64,000 bases of DNA, from the NCBI GenBank assembly GCA_947492375.1, contig CANLMI010000001.1, positions 62,001 to 126,000 of the forward strand, in the 5' to 3' direction. The notes under the pieces are model-generated. The model searched no databases. It had not been told where the DNA came from and saw nothing but the letters and a program-made list of their open reading frames with translations. The DNA is from an uncultured Kordiimonas sp. (lineage in GTDB: Bacteria > Pseudomonadota > Alphaproteobacteria > Sphingomonadales > Kordiimonadaceae). This document shows positions 25,996 through 33,662 of this stretch, piece after piece. A program made the translations under genes and the position numbers. Each line of letters begins with the position of its first letter. The first letter of the stretch is position 1.

Positions 25996-26417
25996 TTTAT
26001 ACCTCGTATTCTGGATTGATCTGTTTTTAGAGCATGTCTTTTCGAAAACTAAAAGCTCTAAAATTGTTTGATGGTGCTGTTCACTACCTGATGACCGAAA
26101 TATGGCTGAGAGATGAGCAATATTTTAGCCTCATAACGCCATAATATTCGGCATAAACTATATATCAATTTAGGTGGCTTCTTACTGAGTTTTGAGATTT
26201 TTTACAAATTTTATCTTATTTGACTGCTGCAAAAAACTTGTTTCTGTAAGGGAGTGAATTTCTGAGGTTGTATGGCTGTAACCCGCAGATTTACTTGCCT
26301 AAATTCTTATGCGTTAGTTTGTAGAGCAAGCCTGATCACGTATTATTATGTACAACTTATTGAGGTTATAAATATATCGGTAGATGTGAGGGTGTAGCTG
26401 ACATGTCGTTCTTTTAT
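25996..26417. other. AT-rich intergenic region with a 9-bp inverted repeat
   Basis: This 420-base stretch between divergent genes holds no gene I can support. It contains the inverted repeat TTTTAGAGC (26025-26033) and GCTCTAAAA (26055-26063), with a smaller TTTTCGAAAA palindrome inside. It lies in the presumed promoter or leader of the oxoprolinase gene and could be an operator. Confidence 0.35.
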
Positions 26418-26436
26418 TGTGGTTAAATTAACCACA
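26418..26436. promoter_or_regulatory. 19-bp perfect palindrome upstream of the RTX-like gene
   Basis: TGTGGTTAAATTAACCACA has 9-base arms around a single central A and ends 26 bases before the ATG at 26463. The size, position and symmetry suggest an operator for a dimeric regulator. A leader hairpin is also possible. Confidence 0.55.
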
Positions 26437-26462
26437 GTATTGATGATATGAAAGGATTTATA

Positions 26463-27047
26463 ATGGCTTTAGAAGTTTGGAGTGATGAAGTTAACGCTGT
26501 CATAGTATTTGGGCAGGATGACGAAGTGTTTGAGGCAAGTGATCGTGCTGAATTATTTCAGTTTAGCGAAAATAGCGGTGATGATGTCATTCGCGGTTTT
26601 GATGCAGAAAATGATATAATCGATCTGGCAGACATTGATATCGATGAAGGAGAGTTAACATCTGAAATAACGGAGGAAGGGTTTCTGTTTTCCTGGGATG
26701 GAGGCAGTGTCTTATTGGAAGGGGTGTTTGAAGATGTATCCCATCTTGCTGTCATAGCAACAGACGGTGAAGATACTGATATCATTTTTACCGGCAGCGG
26801 TTCTGATACAATCATTGTATCTGATACATCGAATGCCGTAATCGTTGGCTTTGATACAGAAGAAGACAATGTTCAGATTAGTAGCGCGTCATCTGACCCG
26901 GAGGCTCTTTTGAACAGTTTAACTGTTACCGCTGATGATACTGGGGTTACTCTTGGTCTTGGGCAGGTAGATACATTCTTAATCAATGTTTCCGATACCT
27001 CGTTTATTAGTGAAATTCAGGCAGTGGATTTCAGCAGTCTTTTTTAA
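26463..27047 (+). CDS. Acidic RTX-like secreted protein with internal duplication
   Basis: The 194-residue protein is extremely rich in Asp, Glu, Ser and Gly and has almost no basic residues or cysteine. It carries motifs typical of calcium-binding type I-secreted proteins: ENSGDDVIRGFDAENDIIDL and TGSGSDTIIVSD. The two halves look duplicated: VIRGFDAENDIIDL against VIVGFDTEEDNVQI, each followed by a strand with a G-rich turn. There is no N-terminal signal peptide, which fits type I secretion, but no transporter genes are nearby. AAAGGA ahead of 26463 fixes the start. Confidence 0.65.
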   Translation: MALEVWSDEVNAVIVFGQDDEVFEASDRAELFQFSENSGDDVIRGFDAENDIIDLADIDIDEGELTSEITEEGFLFSWDGGSVLLEGVFEDVSHLAVIATDGEDTDIIFTGSGSDTIIVSDTSNAVIVGFDTEEDNVQISSASSDPEALLNSLTVTADDTGVTLGLGQVDTFLINVSDTSFISEIQAVDFSSLF

Positions 27048-27054
27048 ACGCCAA

Positions 27055-27084
27055 CATTTGTTTTAAAATAAGCATTTGTTTTAA
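27055..27084. repeat. 12-bp direct repeat after the RTX-like gene
   Basis: CATTTGTTTTAA occurs at 27055-27066 and again at 27073-27084, with a period of 18 bases. Its function is unknown. Confidence 0.7.
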
Positions 27085-27197
27085 CAAGGAGTATCTGGTT
27101 TTTTGATTTTACTACGGCGTAAGGGCCTGCGCCGATAGGTGAAATTATAGGAAGTTAAAACTGTAGGGATTGTATTAATATTCACTATACGTTTACT

Positions 27198-27317
27198 ATG
27201 GATTTGATCATACCTATCTTTTTAACAGCCATGCTTCTTAAAAGTGCGAGCTATCAGTGGGTCAATATCGATGTAATATTGGCTTTAACCTTTTCAATAT
27301 TTGTATTTCTTTCTTAA
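27198..27317 (+). CDS. Possible 39-residue membrane peptide
   Basis: An ATG at 27198 opens 39 codons ending in TAA at 27315. The peptide has two hydrophobic stretches, LIIPIFLTAMLL and VILALTFSIFVFL, separated by a short polar turn (KSASYQWVNID). That is the profile of a small membrane protein. No clear ribosome-binding site is visible and the length is compatible with chance. The rest of 27085-27360 is AT-rich without other structure. Confidence 0.22.
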   Translation: MDLIIPIFLTAMLLKSASYQWVNIDVILALTFSIFVFLS

Positions 27318-27360
27318 TTCAGCTATTCTTGGTGTGTCTTGGGGATCGGATACTTAACCA

Positions 27361-28071
27361 ATGAATAAATATATTTTGTTTGGATTGGTGTTAATCCAAC
27401 ATTTATTCTGTGTTGCTGTATTGGGTGATGAGCTCAGTTCAGATAAAGTTCGTGTCATTACTGGTGGCTACGAGGCTGAGCTTGCACGCATTAATAGAAC
27501 ACCCCTTAAAGGGCCACGAACAGATGCTGTGAAAGCTTTTGTCGATCTGGCAGCTATTCCCTATTCGATTGAAATGGTAATTTGGAATCGGGCTATGAAG
27601 CAGGTTAAAGCCGAGCCGAGAACACTAATATACCCTTTGACACGTACAGTTGAGCGCGAACACTATTTTGATTGGATCAAGGAAATTGATACCCACACTT
27701 ATCATTTGCTTGGGAAAGCCGAAGTGAGGGCCGAAATTTTATCCAAGGAAGATATCATTTCGGGAAAGTATCTCGCGATATGTGAAGCGGCAACCAGTAA
27801 CTGTGATGTCCTCAAACAGTTTGGTTTCCCTGATAGAGCGATCATTCGTGTGACAGGTCAAAATGCTCAGACCATGTTAAAGTTAATTCTTGATGGACGT
27901 GCCAGTTTTACAATGGAAGATGTTGAGTTTTATCACGCCTATGTTTCTGATAGCGACAGGGATAAGCTGGTGAAGATCGGTGATTATAGCATCACTCAAA
28001 GAGATTATCTGGCCGGATATAAAACCGAGGAAACTTTAAAGCAGCATTTGATGCGTTTTAGCGATCAATAG
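27361..28071 (+). CDS. Periplasmic solute-binding protein (SBP_bac_3-like)
   Basis: The 236-residue protein has a signal peptide (ILFGLVLIQHLFCVAVLG) and resembles the family 3 periplasmic binding fold. It has an early segment KVRVITGGYEAEL, a first-lobe arginine and tyrosine context in LIYPLTRTVEREHYFDW, and hinge-like segments followed by a second lobe (GQNAQTMLKLILDGRASFTME). No ABC permease or ATPase is nearby. Orphan binding proteins of this type are common in marine proteobacteria and may serve as sensors or unlinked transporter parts. Confidence 0.7.
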   Translation: MNKYILFGLVLIQHLFCVAVLGDELSSDKVRVITGGYEAELARINRTPLKGPRTDAVKAFVDLAAIPYSIEMVIWNRAMKQVKAEPRTLIYPLTRTVEREHYFDWIKEIDTHTYHLLGKAEVRAEILSKEDIISGKYLAICEAATSNCDVLKQFGFPDRAIIRVTGQNAQTMLKLILDGRASFTMEDVEFYHAYVSDSDRDKLVKIGDYSITQRDYLAGYKTEETLKQHLMRFSDQ

Positions 28072-28232
28072 ATAGGTGTATCTATTGATTTTCGTGTGTG
28101 TCATTTGCGAATATCAGCCTGTACTATAACCATATAGAAAGCGGTTTGAAGCAGCTTAGCATGTTGCAGGGGGCACTGTTTATAATCTCTGATACATTTC
28201 GAATTTTAATCTGGTTCAATCTGTTTGTAAGC

Positions 28233-28261
28233 CTGTCAGGATACAAGCTTGAACCTGACAG
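28233..28261. other. Hairpin between two convergent genes
   Basis: CTGTCAGG (28233-28240) pairs perfectly with CCTGACAG (28254-28261) across 13 bases. It lies between the ends of the binding-protein gene and the convergent DUF6515 gene. There is no T-run on either strand, so terminator function is doubtful. The rest of 28072-28289 shows no supportable gene. Confidence 0.4.
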
Positions 28262-28289
28262 ATGTAATACACAGAAGTATCAGAGGTGA

Positions 28290-28667
28290 TTATACAGGCC
28301 TTCTTATAACGACAAATCGTTTGCCAGCTTTTTTATAATATACGCCGTTTGATACGAAATATCTGTTCTGCTTAACACGAATAACTTTTCGGTTTGTGGG
28401 TAATAAATTCACGCTGATGCCAACTGGCGCGGTGGCTACCCGGAAATGCCCTTGATAGGGCTGATAAAATACACCTGCATGTATATAGTAGGGCGCACCT
28501 TGAAACCTTATGAAAGTATATCCCGTTGGTAAGGTAGTGAGTATTTTCGTTTTTTGAGCTTTATACGCACGCGGTTTGCTGTGGGGGTGATGGGGGGCGG
28601 CACTGGCATTCATAGATGAAATGATAATTATGGCTGTTAATATTACAGTTAGTTTGATTGATTGCAT
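28290..28667 (-). CDS. DUF6515-like small secreted protein
   Basis: The 125-residue protein has a signal peptide (LTVILTAIIIISSMNASA) and a strongly basic, Tyr/Val-rich mature part. It has two similar halves: PYYIHAGVFYQPYQGHFRVA with PVGISVNLLPTN, and RYFVSNGVYYKKAGKRFVVI with RRPV. This repeated 'YY-x-GVFY ... P-x-G' pattern matches DUF6515 periplasmic proteins of unknown role. It is monocistronic. Confidence 0.75.
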   Translation of the reverse strand: MQSIKLTVILTAIIIISSMNASAAPHHPHSKPRAYKAQKTKILTTLPTGYTFIRFQGAPYYIHAGVFYQPYQGHFRVATAPVGISVNLLPTNRKVIRVKQNRYFVSNGVYYKKAGKRFVVIRRPV

Positions 28668-28822
28668 GTCTAAACTCGCTTTATTATTTTTTATCCTGTG
28701 CCAATAGTACGTAGCGATATGAATATTCCCTTCGAATTATTTTCTGTGGATTTTAAGAAATTGTTTAATCATGCAATCCTAACAGGCTTGATATGGTGCA
28801 CCTTGAAAGGCGTAGTGGTTAG

Positions 28823-29929
28823 TTATTCACTTACAGACCAGGATATATTGAGTGGTTTGAGTGCATCAAGATATTCCTTCAGCGATAAAAGGCCCATGCA
28901 AGGCATTGCCCCACTTATATCAAGGGAACCATTAGCCAGTTTAGACGTGATAAGAATTGCAGGCATACAGGGGATGTAGGGGCCATCTCCTGCTTCGGCT
29001 ATTAATTCAAAGGTGATGTTTTTGGTGTTTCCAGAACGATCGGTTCCCAATATTTTCATGAAAAAACCGCTGTTATCACTTCCAAAGGCATCGAAAATGC
29101 GCGAAGTTTTTAGAAGAAACGGTGCAATTTTATCAAGGGAAGGAAACAGCTTTAGCCGCCTTAGCCACGTCATGGCCCATAACCCAATATGAATGAAAGG
29201 GATTTCCAGACCTGCGTAGAAACGTACAGTCTTTAAAGTGGGATACCGATCGGGAAATAACGCAAGATCAGGGATGTCGCAGTTGCCAAGCAACCGATTA
29301 CCGAGTTTTTTGAATTTGTAGCTTGTTAGGCCTTGCCAACCATATATATGGCGCATTTTGCCATTGATTTTGGTCGTAAACGGTTCACCTGCATATGATA
29401 AAACAGCTTTTGTTGTCGCGAGGCCTCTATTGGTATGCTGGGCCGTCGATATACCGTATTCTATGGCTGTAAGTTCGTCGAATTCACGTTTATAATGATC
29501 GAGCAAACTGGAAGATAAGCACGGGACCGAACTCGCGCCGCTTATAATCAATACTTTCTGCGCATGGGCGGCTTGATCAAGTGAATTTATTTGTGAAACA
29601 AAATCCCGACCGTCCGCTAGGTCTATATAATGACACTGATGCTTGATACAGGCCTCTGCCACAAAGGCGGTCTGGCCTTGAAAGGGGCCAGAGGTATGAA
29701 TGACGATATCGGGTTGTGCAGCCTTAAGGGCTTGATCTAAATCACCTTCTATATCCATTTGAAACGGGATCGGCGGGTTTGCGGCACCAAGCGATGTACA
29801 CAGTTCTTCAGCTTTAGTGCTTGAGCGGCCAGCGATGATCAACTTGATGTTGCTGTTAGTGGCCAGTTGTTTGGCTATGTAGCTGCCAAAATTACCGTAC
29901 CCACCAATTATCAGAACGCGTTTAATCAC
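28823..29929 (-). CDS. Saccharopine dehydrogenase-like NAD(P)-binding protein
   Basis: The 368-residue protein has an N-terminal Rossmann motif (VLIIGGYGNFGSYIAKQLA), then IIAGRSSTKAEELC, and the family's AQPDIVIHTSGPFQGQ with CHYIDLADGRDF. These identify the saccharopine dehydrogenase NADP-binding family. In bacteria these are often reductases on hydrophobic or lipid-linked substrates rather than lysine enzymes. It starts with GTG at 29929, overlapping the end of the DUF4166 gene, so the operon is DUF2269, DUF4166, then this gene. Confidence 0.85.
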   Translation of the reverse strand: MIKRVLIIGGYGNFGSYIAKQLATNSNIKLIIAGRSSTKAEELCTSLGAANPPIPFQMDIEGDLDQALKAAQPDIVIHTSGPFQGQTAFVAEACIKHQCHYIDLADGRDFVSQINSLDQAAHAQKVLIISGASSVPCLSSSLLDHYKREFDELTAIEYGISTAQHTNRGLATTKAVLSYAGEPFTTKINGKMRHIYGWQGLTSYKFKKLGNRLLGNCDIPDLALFPDRYPTLKTVRFYAGLEIPFIHIGLWAMTWLRRLKLFPSLDKIAPFLLKTSRIFDAFGSDNSGFFMKILGTDRSGNTKNITFELIAEAGDGPYIPCMPAILITSKLANGSLDISGAMPCMGLLSLKEYLDALKPLNISWSVSE

Positions 29930-30531
29930 TAATTGGCTCCATCTCAAACTCACCTCGGTACTCGTATATCTTGCCAAGCAACCAATGATTTATTTCAACA
30001 AACATCTTGAAACGGGTTTCGGAAACGGCCTCTTCTTCGGCATGAATATGGCCAATCAACCAAGTTAGCGGTAAGGGGATTAAGCGCCCGAATAGTTTTA
30101 TGGAAAATCCATTGTGGGAGAGGGTGACTTTGTTATTAGCCCATGAAAATTTAGATTGCCAACACAGTCCCATTTTCATTGCTTCGGTAACTTTATTATC
30201 GCCTGTTGGAATCATTTCTGAATGGAAGATATAAGGTTTATTATCTTTAAGATGAAATGTACGAACAAAATGCAGATTTCTGTTGTTTGGATCGCTTTTG
30301 AATACAACAGTTACTGGAATGTTAGCTTGGTTGGCAATTGGTATACCCCCCAAGAAGGTGTGATAAAGGGGCAAGCAGGCGCATCAGAATATGCGCTTTT
30401 ACCGACATAGTACCACGGCACGAATAGCTATCGTTTGAATAGGGTTTATTGGCGTAATGTTTATGCATAACAGGAGGGAGTTTATCCCAGTCATTGCCAA
30501 AGATTGATTTGAAAATAGGATCGTATGTCAT
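29922..30531 (-). pseudogene. DUF4166-family protein interrupted by a frameshift
   Basis: Two overlapping minus-strand frames together give one DUF4166 protein. The N-terminal part starts with ATG at 30531 (YDPIFKSIFGNDWDKLPPVM) and runs into a wrong frame after LSHLLGG. The rest continues in the next frame from GGIPIANQANIPVTVVFKSD to the stop at 29922. The frames meet at a run of six G on the coding strand (30346-30351). Five Gs would give an intact protein of about 202 residues. The start overlaps the DUF2269 stop by ATGA. Slippage, a recent mutation or a sequencing error can all explain it. Confidence 0.8.
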
Positions 30532-31007
30532 AGAGGTTTTGCGATCATTAGATAAAATATTACGATAAGCCCAATGAATGCAGGCCAGCCAAGCCAGAAC
30601 CATATTTTGAATAATTTGCCGTACTCAGGGGGCACAGGTGTGTTTGTTTGCCTACATTCAATAAGGATATTCTTAAGTTTGATCTGAATCCAGACAACCG
30701 GTAGCCAGCATAAAAGAGCAATAATATAAAGCATATAGGTTATTTTTAGCCACAGTTCCAAGGGGTCGTATCCAGCTATCCAGATAAGGGCCACGCCTGA
30801 TATTGGCTGCATAATACCTGCCGGTAATGTAAAAATATAATCGGCGATTACTGTGTTCTTTGCTGCATAAAGCCGTTCATTGATATTATCCGTAAACAGC
30901 GAACGATACATGAAAAAGGCAGTTCCCATTCCAGTTCCGAAAAGAATAGTTGCGCTTATAATATGTAGTATTTTGAATATAGTATACCAATCCATAAGTT
31001 GTATCAT
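30528..31007 (-). CDS. DUF2269-like integral membrane protein
   Basis: The 159-residue protein has four membrane helices. It opens with TIFKILHIISATILFGTGMG, the DUF2269 histidine-containing first helix, followed by AGIMQPISGVALIWI and IALLCWLPVVWIQIKLK and a closing helix GLIVIFYLMIA. The family is uncharacterised, and conserved helix histidines suggest heme or metal binding. The ATG at 31007 has AGGCGG ahead. Its stop overlaps the DUF4166 start by four bases, so it leads a three-gene operon. Confidence 0.8.
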   Translation of the reverse strand: MIQLMDWYTIFKILHIISATILFGTGMGTAFFMYRSLFTDNINERLYAAKNTVIADYIFTLPAGIMQPISGVALIWIAGYDPLELWLKITYMLYIIALLCWLPVVWIQIKLKNILIECRQTNTPVPPEYGKLFKIWFWLGWPAFIGLIVIFYLMIAKPL

Positions 31008-31142
31008 GTAACCGCCTGAAGACCTTGTCAAAAGAAATGAAAAGCGATGTGATACGCGAGCTGTTATGTCGCATGATGAGCGTTGCAGGCGCGCTTAAAT
31101 TCAGTTAATCAGGCTATGAAAATAAGGTAGAGAACAAATCTT

Positions 31143-31595
31143 ATGCAGATTTTTATTGATGCGGATGCATGCCCGGTGAAAGAAGAAGCGCTTGCCGTTG
31201 CCTATAGGTATAAGGTCAAGCTTTTCCTCGTTTCCAATCAGTGGTTAAGATTGCCGGTTGGTGATAATGTTGAAAAAATTGTTGTAAATGATGGTTTTGA
31301 CGCAGCCGATGACTGGATTGTGGAAAAAGCGGGTGAAGGTGATGTTGTTGTCACCGGGGATATTCTGCTTGCTTCACGGTGCTTAGAGAAAAAGTCCGAG
31401 GTAATTGGCCATAATGGAAAGCCGTTCACTAGCGATAATATTGGGATGGCGGTTGCGATGCGTGAATTGAAATCGCAGCTTCGTGATATGGGCGAAGATA
31501 AAGGGTACAATAAATCCTTCACAAAGGATGATCGGTCCCGTTTTTCCAGCGCTCTTAATCTTATCGTAGAAAAGGCGATTAAGTCTGACCAGTGA
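31143..31595 (+). CDS. yaiI: YaiI/YqxD family protein (UPF0178)
   Basis: The 150-residue protein is a clear UPF0178 member. It opens IFIDADACPVKEEALAVA, has an acidic PIN-like core (GDVVVTGDILLASRCLEK) and the signature GHNGKPFTSDNIGMAVAMRE, and ends with SRFSSALN. The family resembles NYN/PIN nucleases, but its activity is not established. It stands alone. Confidence 0.93.
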   Translation: MQIFIDADACPVKEEALAVAYRYKVKLFLVSNQWLRLPVGDNVEKIVVNDGFDAADDWIVEKAGEGDVVVTGDILLASRCLEKKSEVIGHNGKPFTSDNIGMAVAMRELKSQLRDMGEDKGYNKSFTKDDRSRFSSALNLIVEKAIKSDQ

Positions 31596-31681
31596 AAAGC
31601 TCCGCAAATTTACTGACGGCTATACAGATGTTTGTACAGGCAGATTTATTGGCGAAACTTTTGAGATATTAATTCTATTAA

Positions 31682-32095
31682 TTAGAAGAGTTGAGCCATA
31701 ATCATACCGATGCCGATCAGGCTGGCGAACCATGCGAGCGGTCGAACCTTTGGTACTGCTGCCAGGTAAAGCCCTGCATGAATGATGCGTGCGATTAAAA
31801 ATATCCATGCCCCCATAACTGTATAATCATTTGAAATGCCAGCGGCGTTCGCAATCAATATGGTTGGTGCAAAGAACATCATATTTTCCAGCATGTTATC
31901 CTTCAAGCGTGTTGCGCGTTTCCTGTATAGGCTAGGTTCAGGCAGGTTGTCACGCGGCCCGGCTTGTGCTTCTGCGCCGTTTTCACGGATGGCGCGCGCG
32001 GCAGGTATTACCACCAAAATAAATGTCAGAATAACACTATACAGTAGGATAGTAAGCTCGGTGGTCATTGACCCGGTTAATGATGCTAAATTCAT
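31682..32095 (-). CDS. MAPEG-family membrane protein
   Basis: The 137-residue protein has four membrane helices and the MAPEG motif between helix 2 and the end: RATRLKDNMLENMMFFAPTI, with the conserved asparagine and glutamate, then FLIARIIHAGLYLAAVPKVR. MAPEG proteins are glutathione-dependent or eicosanoid-related membrane enzymes in eukaryotes. Bacterial members are mostly untested. The ATG at 32095 is favoured by AAGGGGAG just ahead. Confidence 0.88.
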   Translation of the reverse strand: MNLASLTGSMTTELTILLYSVILTFILVVIPAARAIRENGAEAQAGPRDNLPEPSLYRKRATRLKDNMLENMMFFAPTILIANAAGISNDYTVMGAWIFLIARIIHAGLYLAAVPKVRPLAWFASLIGIGMIMAQLF

Positions 32096-32235
32096 GGTTC
32101 TCCCCTTCATTGAACGCCTAATCATATGTAAGCTTATGGTATATTTCTGAGTGTGGAAAGCGTGTAAATTTTACTGCTGTATCTCCCTTTTCTCGTTGGA
32201 GAGAAAAATGGATACTTTATTTGTTATTGTAGGCT

Positions 32236-32399
32236 AAGGAAGTGGTAGGCGAAGATATCCGTAGTTTTGTCGTTGGAAAACTGATCATGATGATAAGTCG
32301 TTGCCGGAAATGGTTTTCCTGAAGTGTTTCTGGAGGTATCGGAGCTTAAAATAGATAATGAAATAATAGAGGTTATTTTTCAGGCAACCACTGGCTGAT
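32236..32399 (+). pseudogene. Possible decayed coding remnant
   Basis: Three short plus-strand pieces in different frames read like one protein: EVVGEDIRSFVVGKLI, then DHDDKSLPEMVF, then FPEVFLEVSELKIDNEIIEV, ending FQATTG and TGA at 32397-32399. The composition looks protein-like, but there is no start codon and each piece is short. It overlaps the end of the minus-strand dipeptidase gene. I do not recognise the family, and chance is a real alternative. Confidence 0.2.
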
Positions 32400-33554
32400 G
32401 AATTTTATACTGTTGCCGCCCATGACTTTCCGAATATCTTCCGATGTAACATTAAGGGCAAGTAATTCAGCCGTTATGGCATGTAGATCATCAGCTGCGA
32501 TGCTTTCAGTGGCTCCGTCCCAGTCTGAACCGAGGGCGAGGTGATCGCTGCCAACAAGTTCAATTCCATATTTGATCATTGCGGCAATTGATTGTGGTGA
32601 TGGGTCGCAAACTGCACCGTCCCAAAAGCCAAGGGCAATAAGACCGCCCCTGCCTGCAATTTCTTTCATTAAATCGTCAGGGTAATTCCGAGGGCTGTCG
32701 CAGTAACCCTTTAGGCCAGTATGGGATATGACAACAGGGCGTTTGGTTATCGATAGCACGTCGCGGGCCATTGCTTCTGAGGCGTGTGCGAGGTCGATGA
32801 TCATTTCCCTTTCATCTAAGTGTTGGATGGCCTCTTTGCCAAAATTGCTAAGGCCGTTGCCATTTTTACCGTGCAGAGAGCCACCAAGCTCATTATCAAA
32901 GAAATGGGTAAGGCCAACCATACGGAAACCGGCATCATACATTTTGTCAATATTCTTGATATCGCCCTCAAGCGGGTGGCCACCTTCTGTGCCAAGGAGG
33001 GCTCCAATCGGTTTAACCTGTGAAGTGGAGCGATGGCGATTGATTAGAAATTCTTGCAACTCGGCTTTGGAGCGTATCCATTGCAGGCCACCATTTGATG
33101 TATTTATGGCGGTGTCGAGCCTGGTCGCTTGATAAAGGGCGCGTTCTAGCAAGCTTGTCCAGGTTCTGATTGGCCAGCCTTGGGCGATAACCAATGACGT
33201 AATGCGGTCACTGTCTGCACTATTTTCCTCATAGTTTTGGCCTTCTGGTGATTTTGTAACCGTTGTAAACATTTGAATGGCAACGTTGCCATCGTTTAAT
33301 CGTGGTATGTCTACATGCCCAAAGTCATGACGTTTTAGCGGGTCTCGGTTCCACAGGAATGTGTCGGCATGCCAATCCATGATCAGCATGTCTTTGTGAA
33401 GTGTACGCGCGTCGATTGGAACGACAAAAGGATCGTGAGGCCAGATTTTGTTTGTTGTTTTATCGATGTAGCTTGGCAAAAATAGACGTGCTGTTATGCC
33501 TGCCAGAAGGATAAAAAACCCTAGCCCTATAATCGCTTTGACAAGTTTTGACAT
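32373..33554 (-). CDS. Membrane dipeptidase (peptidase family M19)
   Basis: The 393-residue protein has an N-terminal membrane anchor (residues 5-24) and a periplasmic M19 domain. The binuclear zinc ligands are visible: H62 and D64 in MDWHADTF, E190 in LLGTEGGHPLEG, and later histidines in LTHFFDNELGG and PVVISHTGLKG. GSDHLALGSDWDG near the end completes the site. Renal-dipeptidase relatives cleave dipeptides, often with D-residues. Peptidoglycan-fragment recycling is therefore possible. Confidence 0.92.
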   Translation of the reverse strand: MSKLVKAIIGLGFFILLAGITARLFLPSYIDKTTNKIWPHDPFVVPIDARTLHKDMLIMDWHADTFLWNRDPLKRHDFGHVDIPRLNDGNVAIQMFTTVTKSPEGQNYEENSADSDRITSLVIAQGWPIRTWTSLLERALYQATRLDTAINTSNGGLQWIRSKAELQEFLINRHRSTSQVKPIGALLGTEGGHPLEGDIKNIDKMYDAGFRMVGLTHFFDNELGGSLHGKNGNGLSNFGKEAIQHLDEREMIIDLAHASEAMARDVLSITKRPVVISHTGLKGYCDSPRNYPDDLMKEIAGRGGLIALGFWDGAVCDPSPQSIAAMIKYGIELVGSDHLALGSDWDGATESIAADDLHAITAELLALNVTSEDIRKVMGGNSIKFISQWLPEK

Positions 33555-33662
33555 TCACGCCCCTTTTGAAATCTGGAACAGGCTAAAAAAGGAGTGCTCA
33601 AATTGCAAGGTTTTTGGTGTAATAGCAGCTCTATCACACCAAGGTAACTATGCTGGTGATCT

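Noticed and set aside
28698-28979. 93-codon plus-strand open frame
   Set aside because: Most of it overlaps the well-supported saccharopine dehydrogenase gene on the other strand, and its translation has no family pattern.
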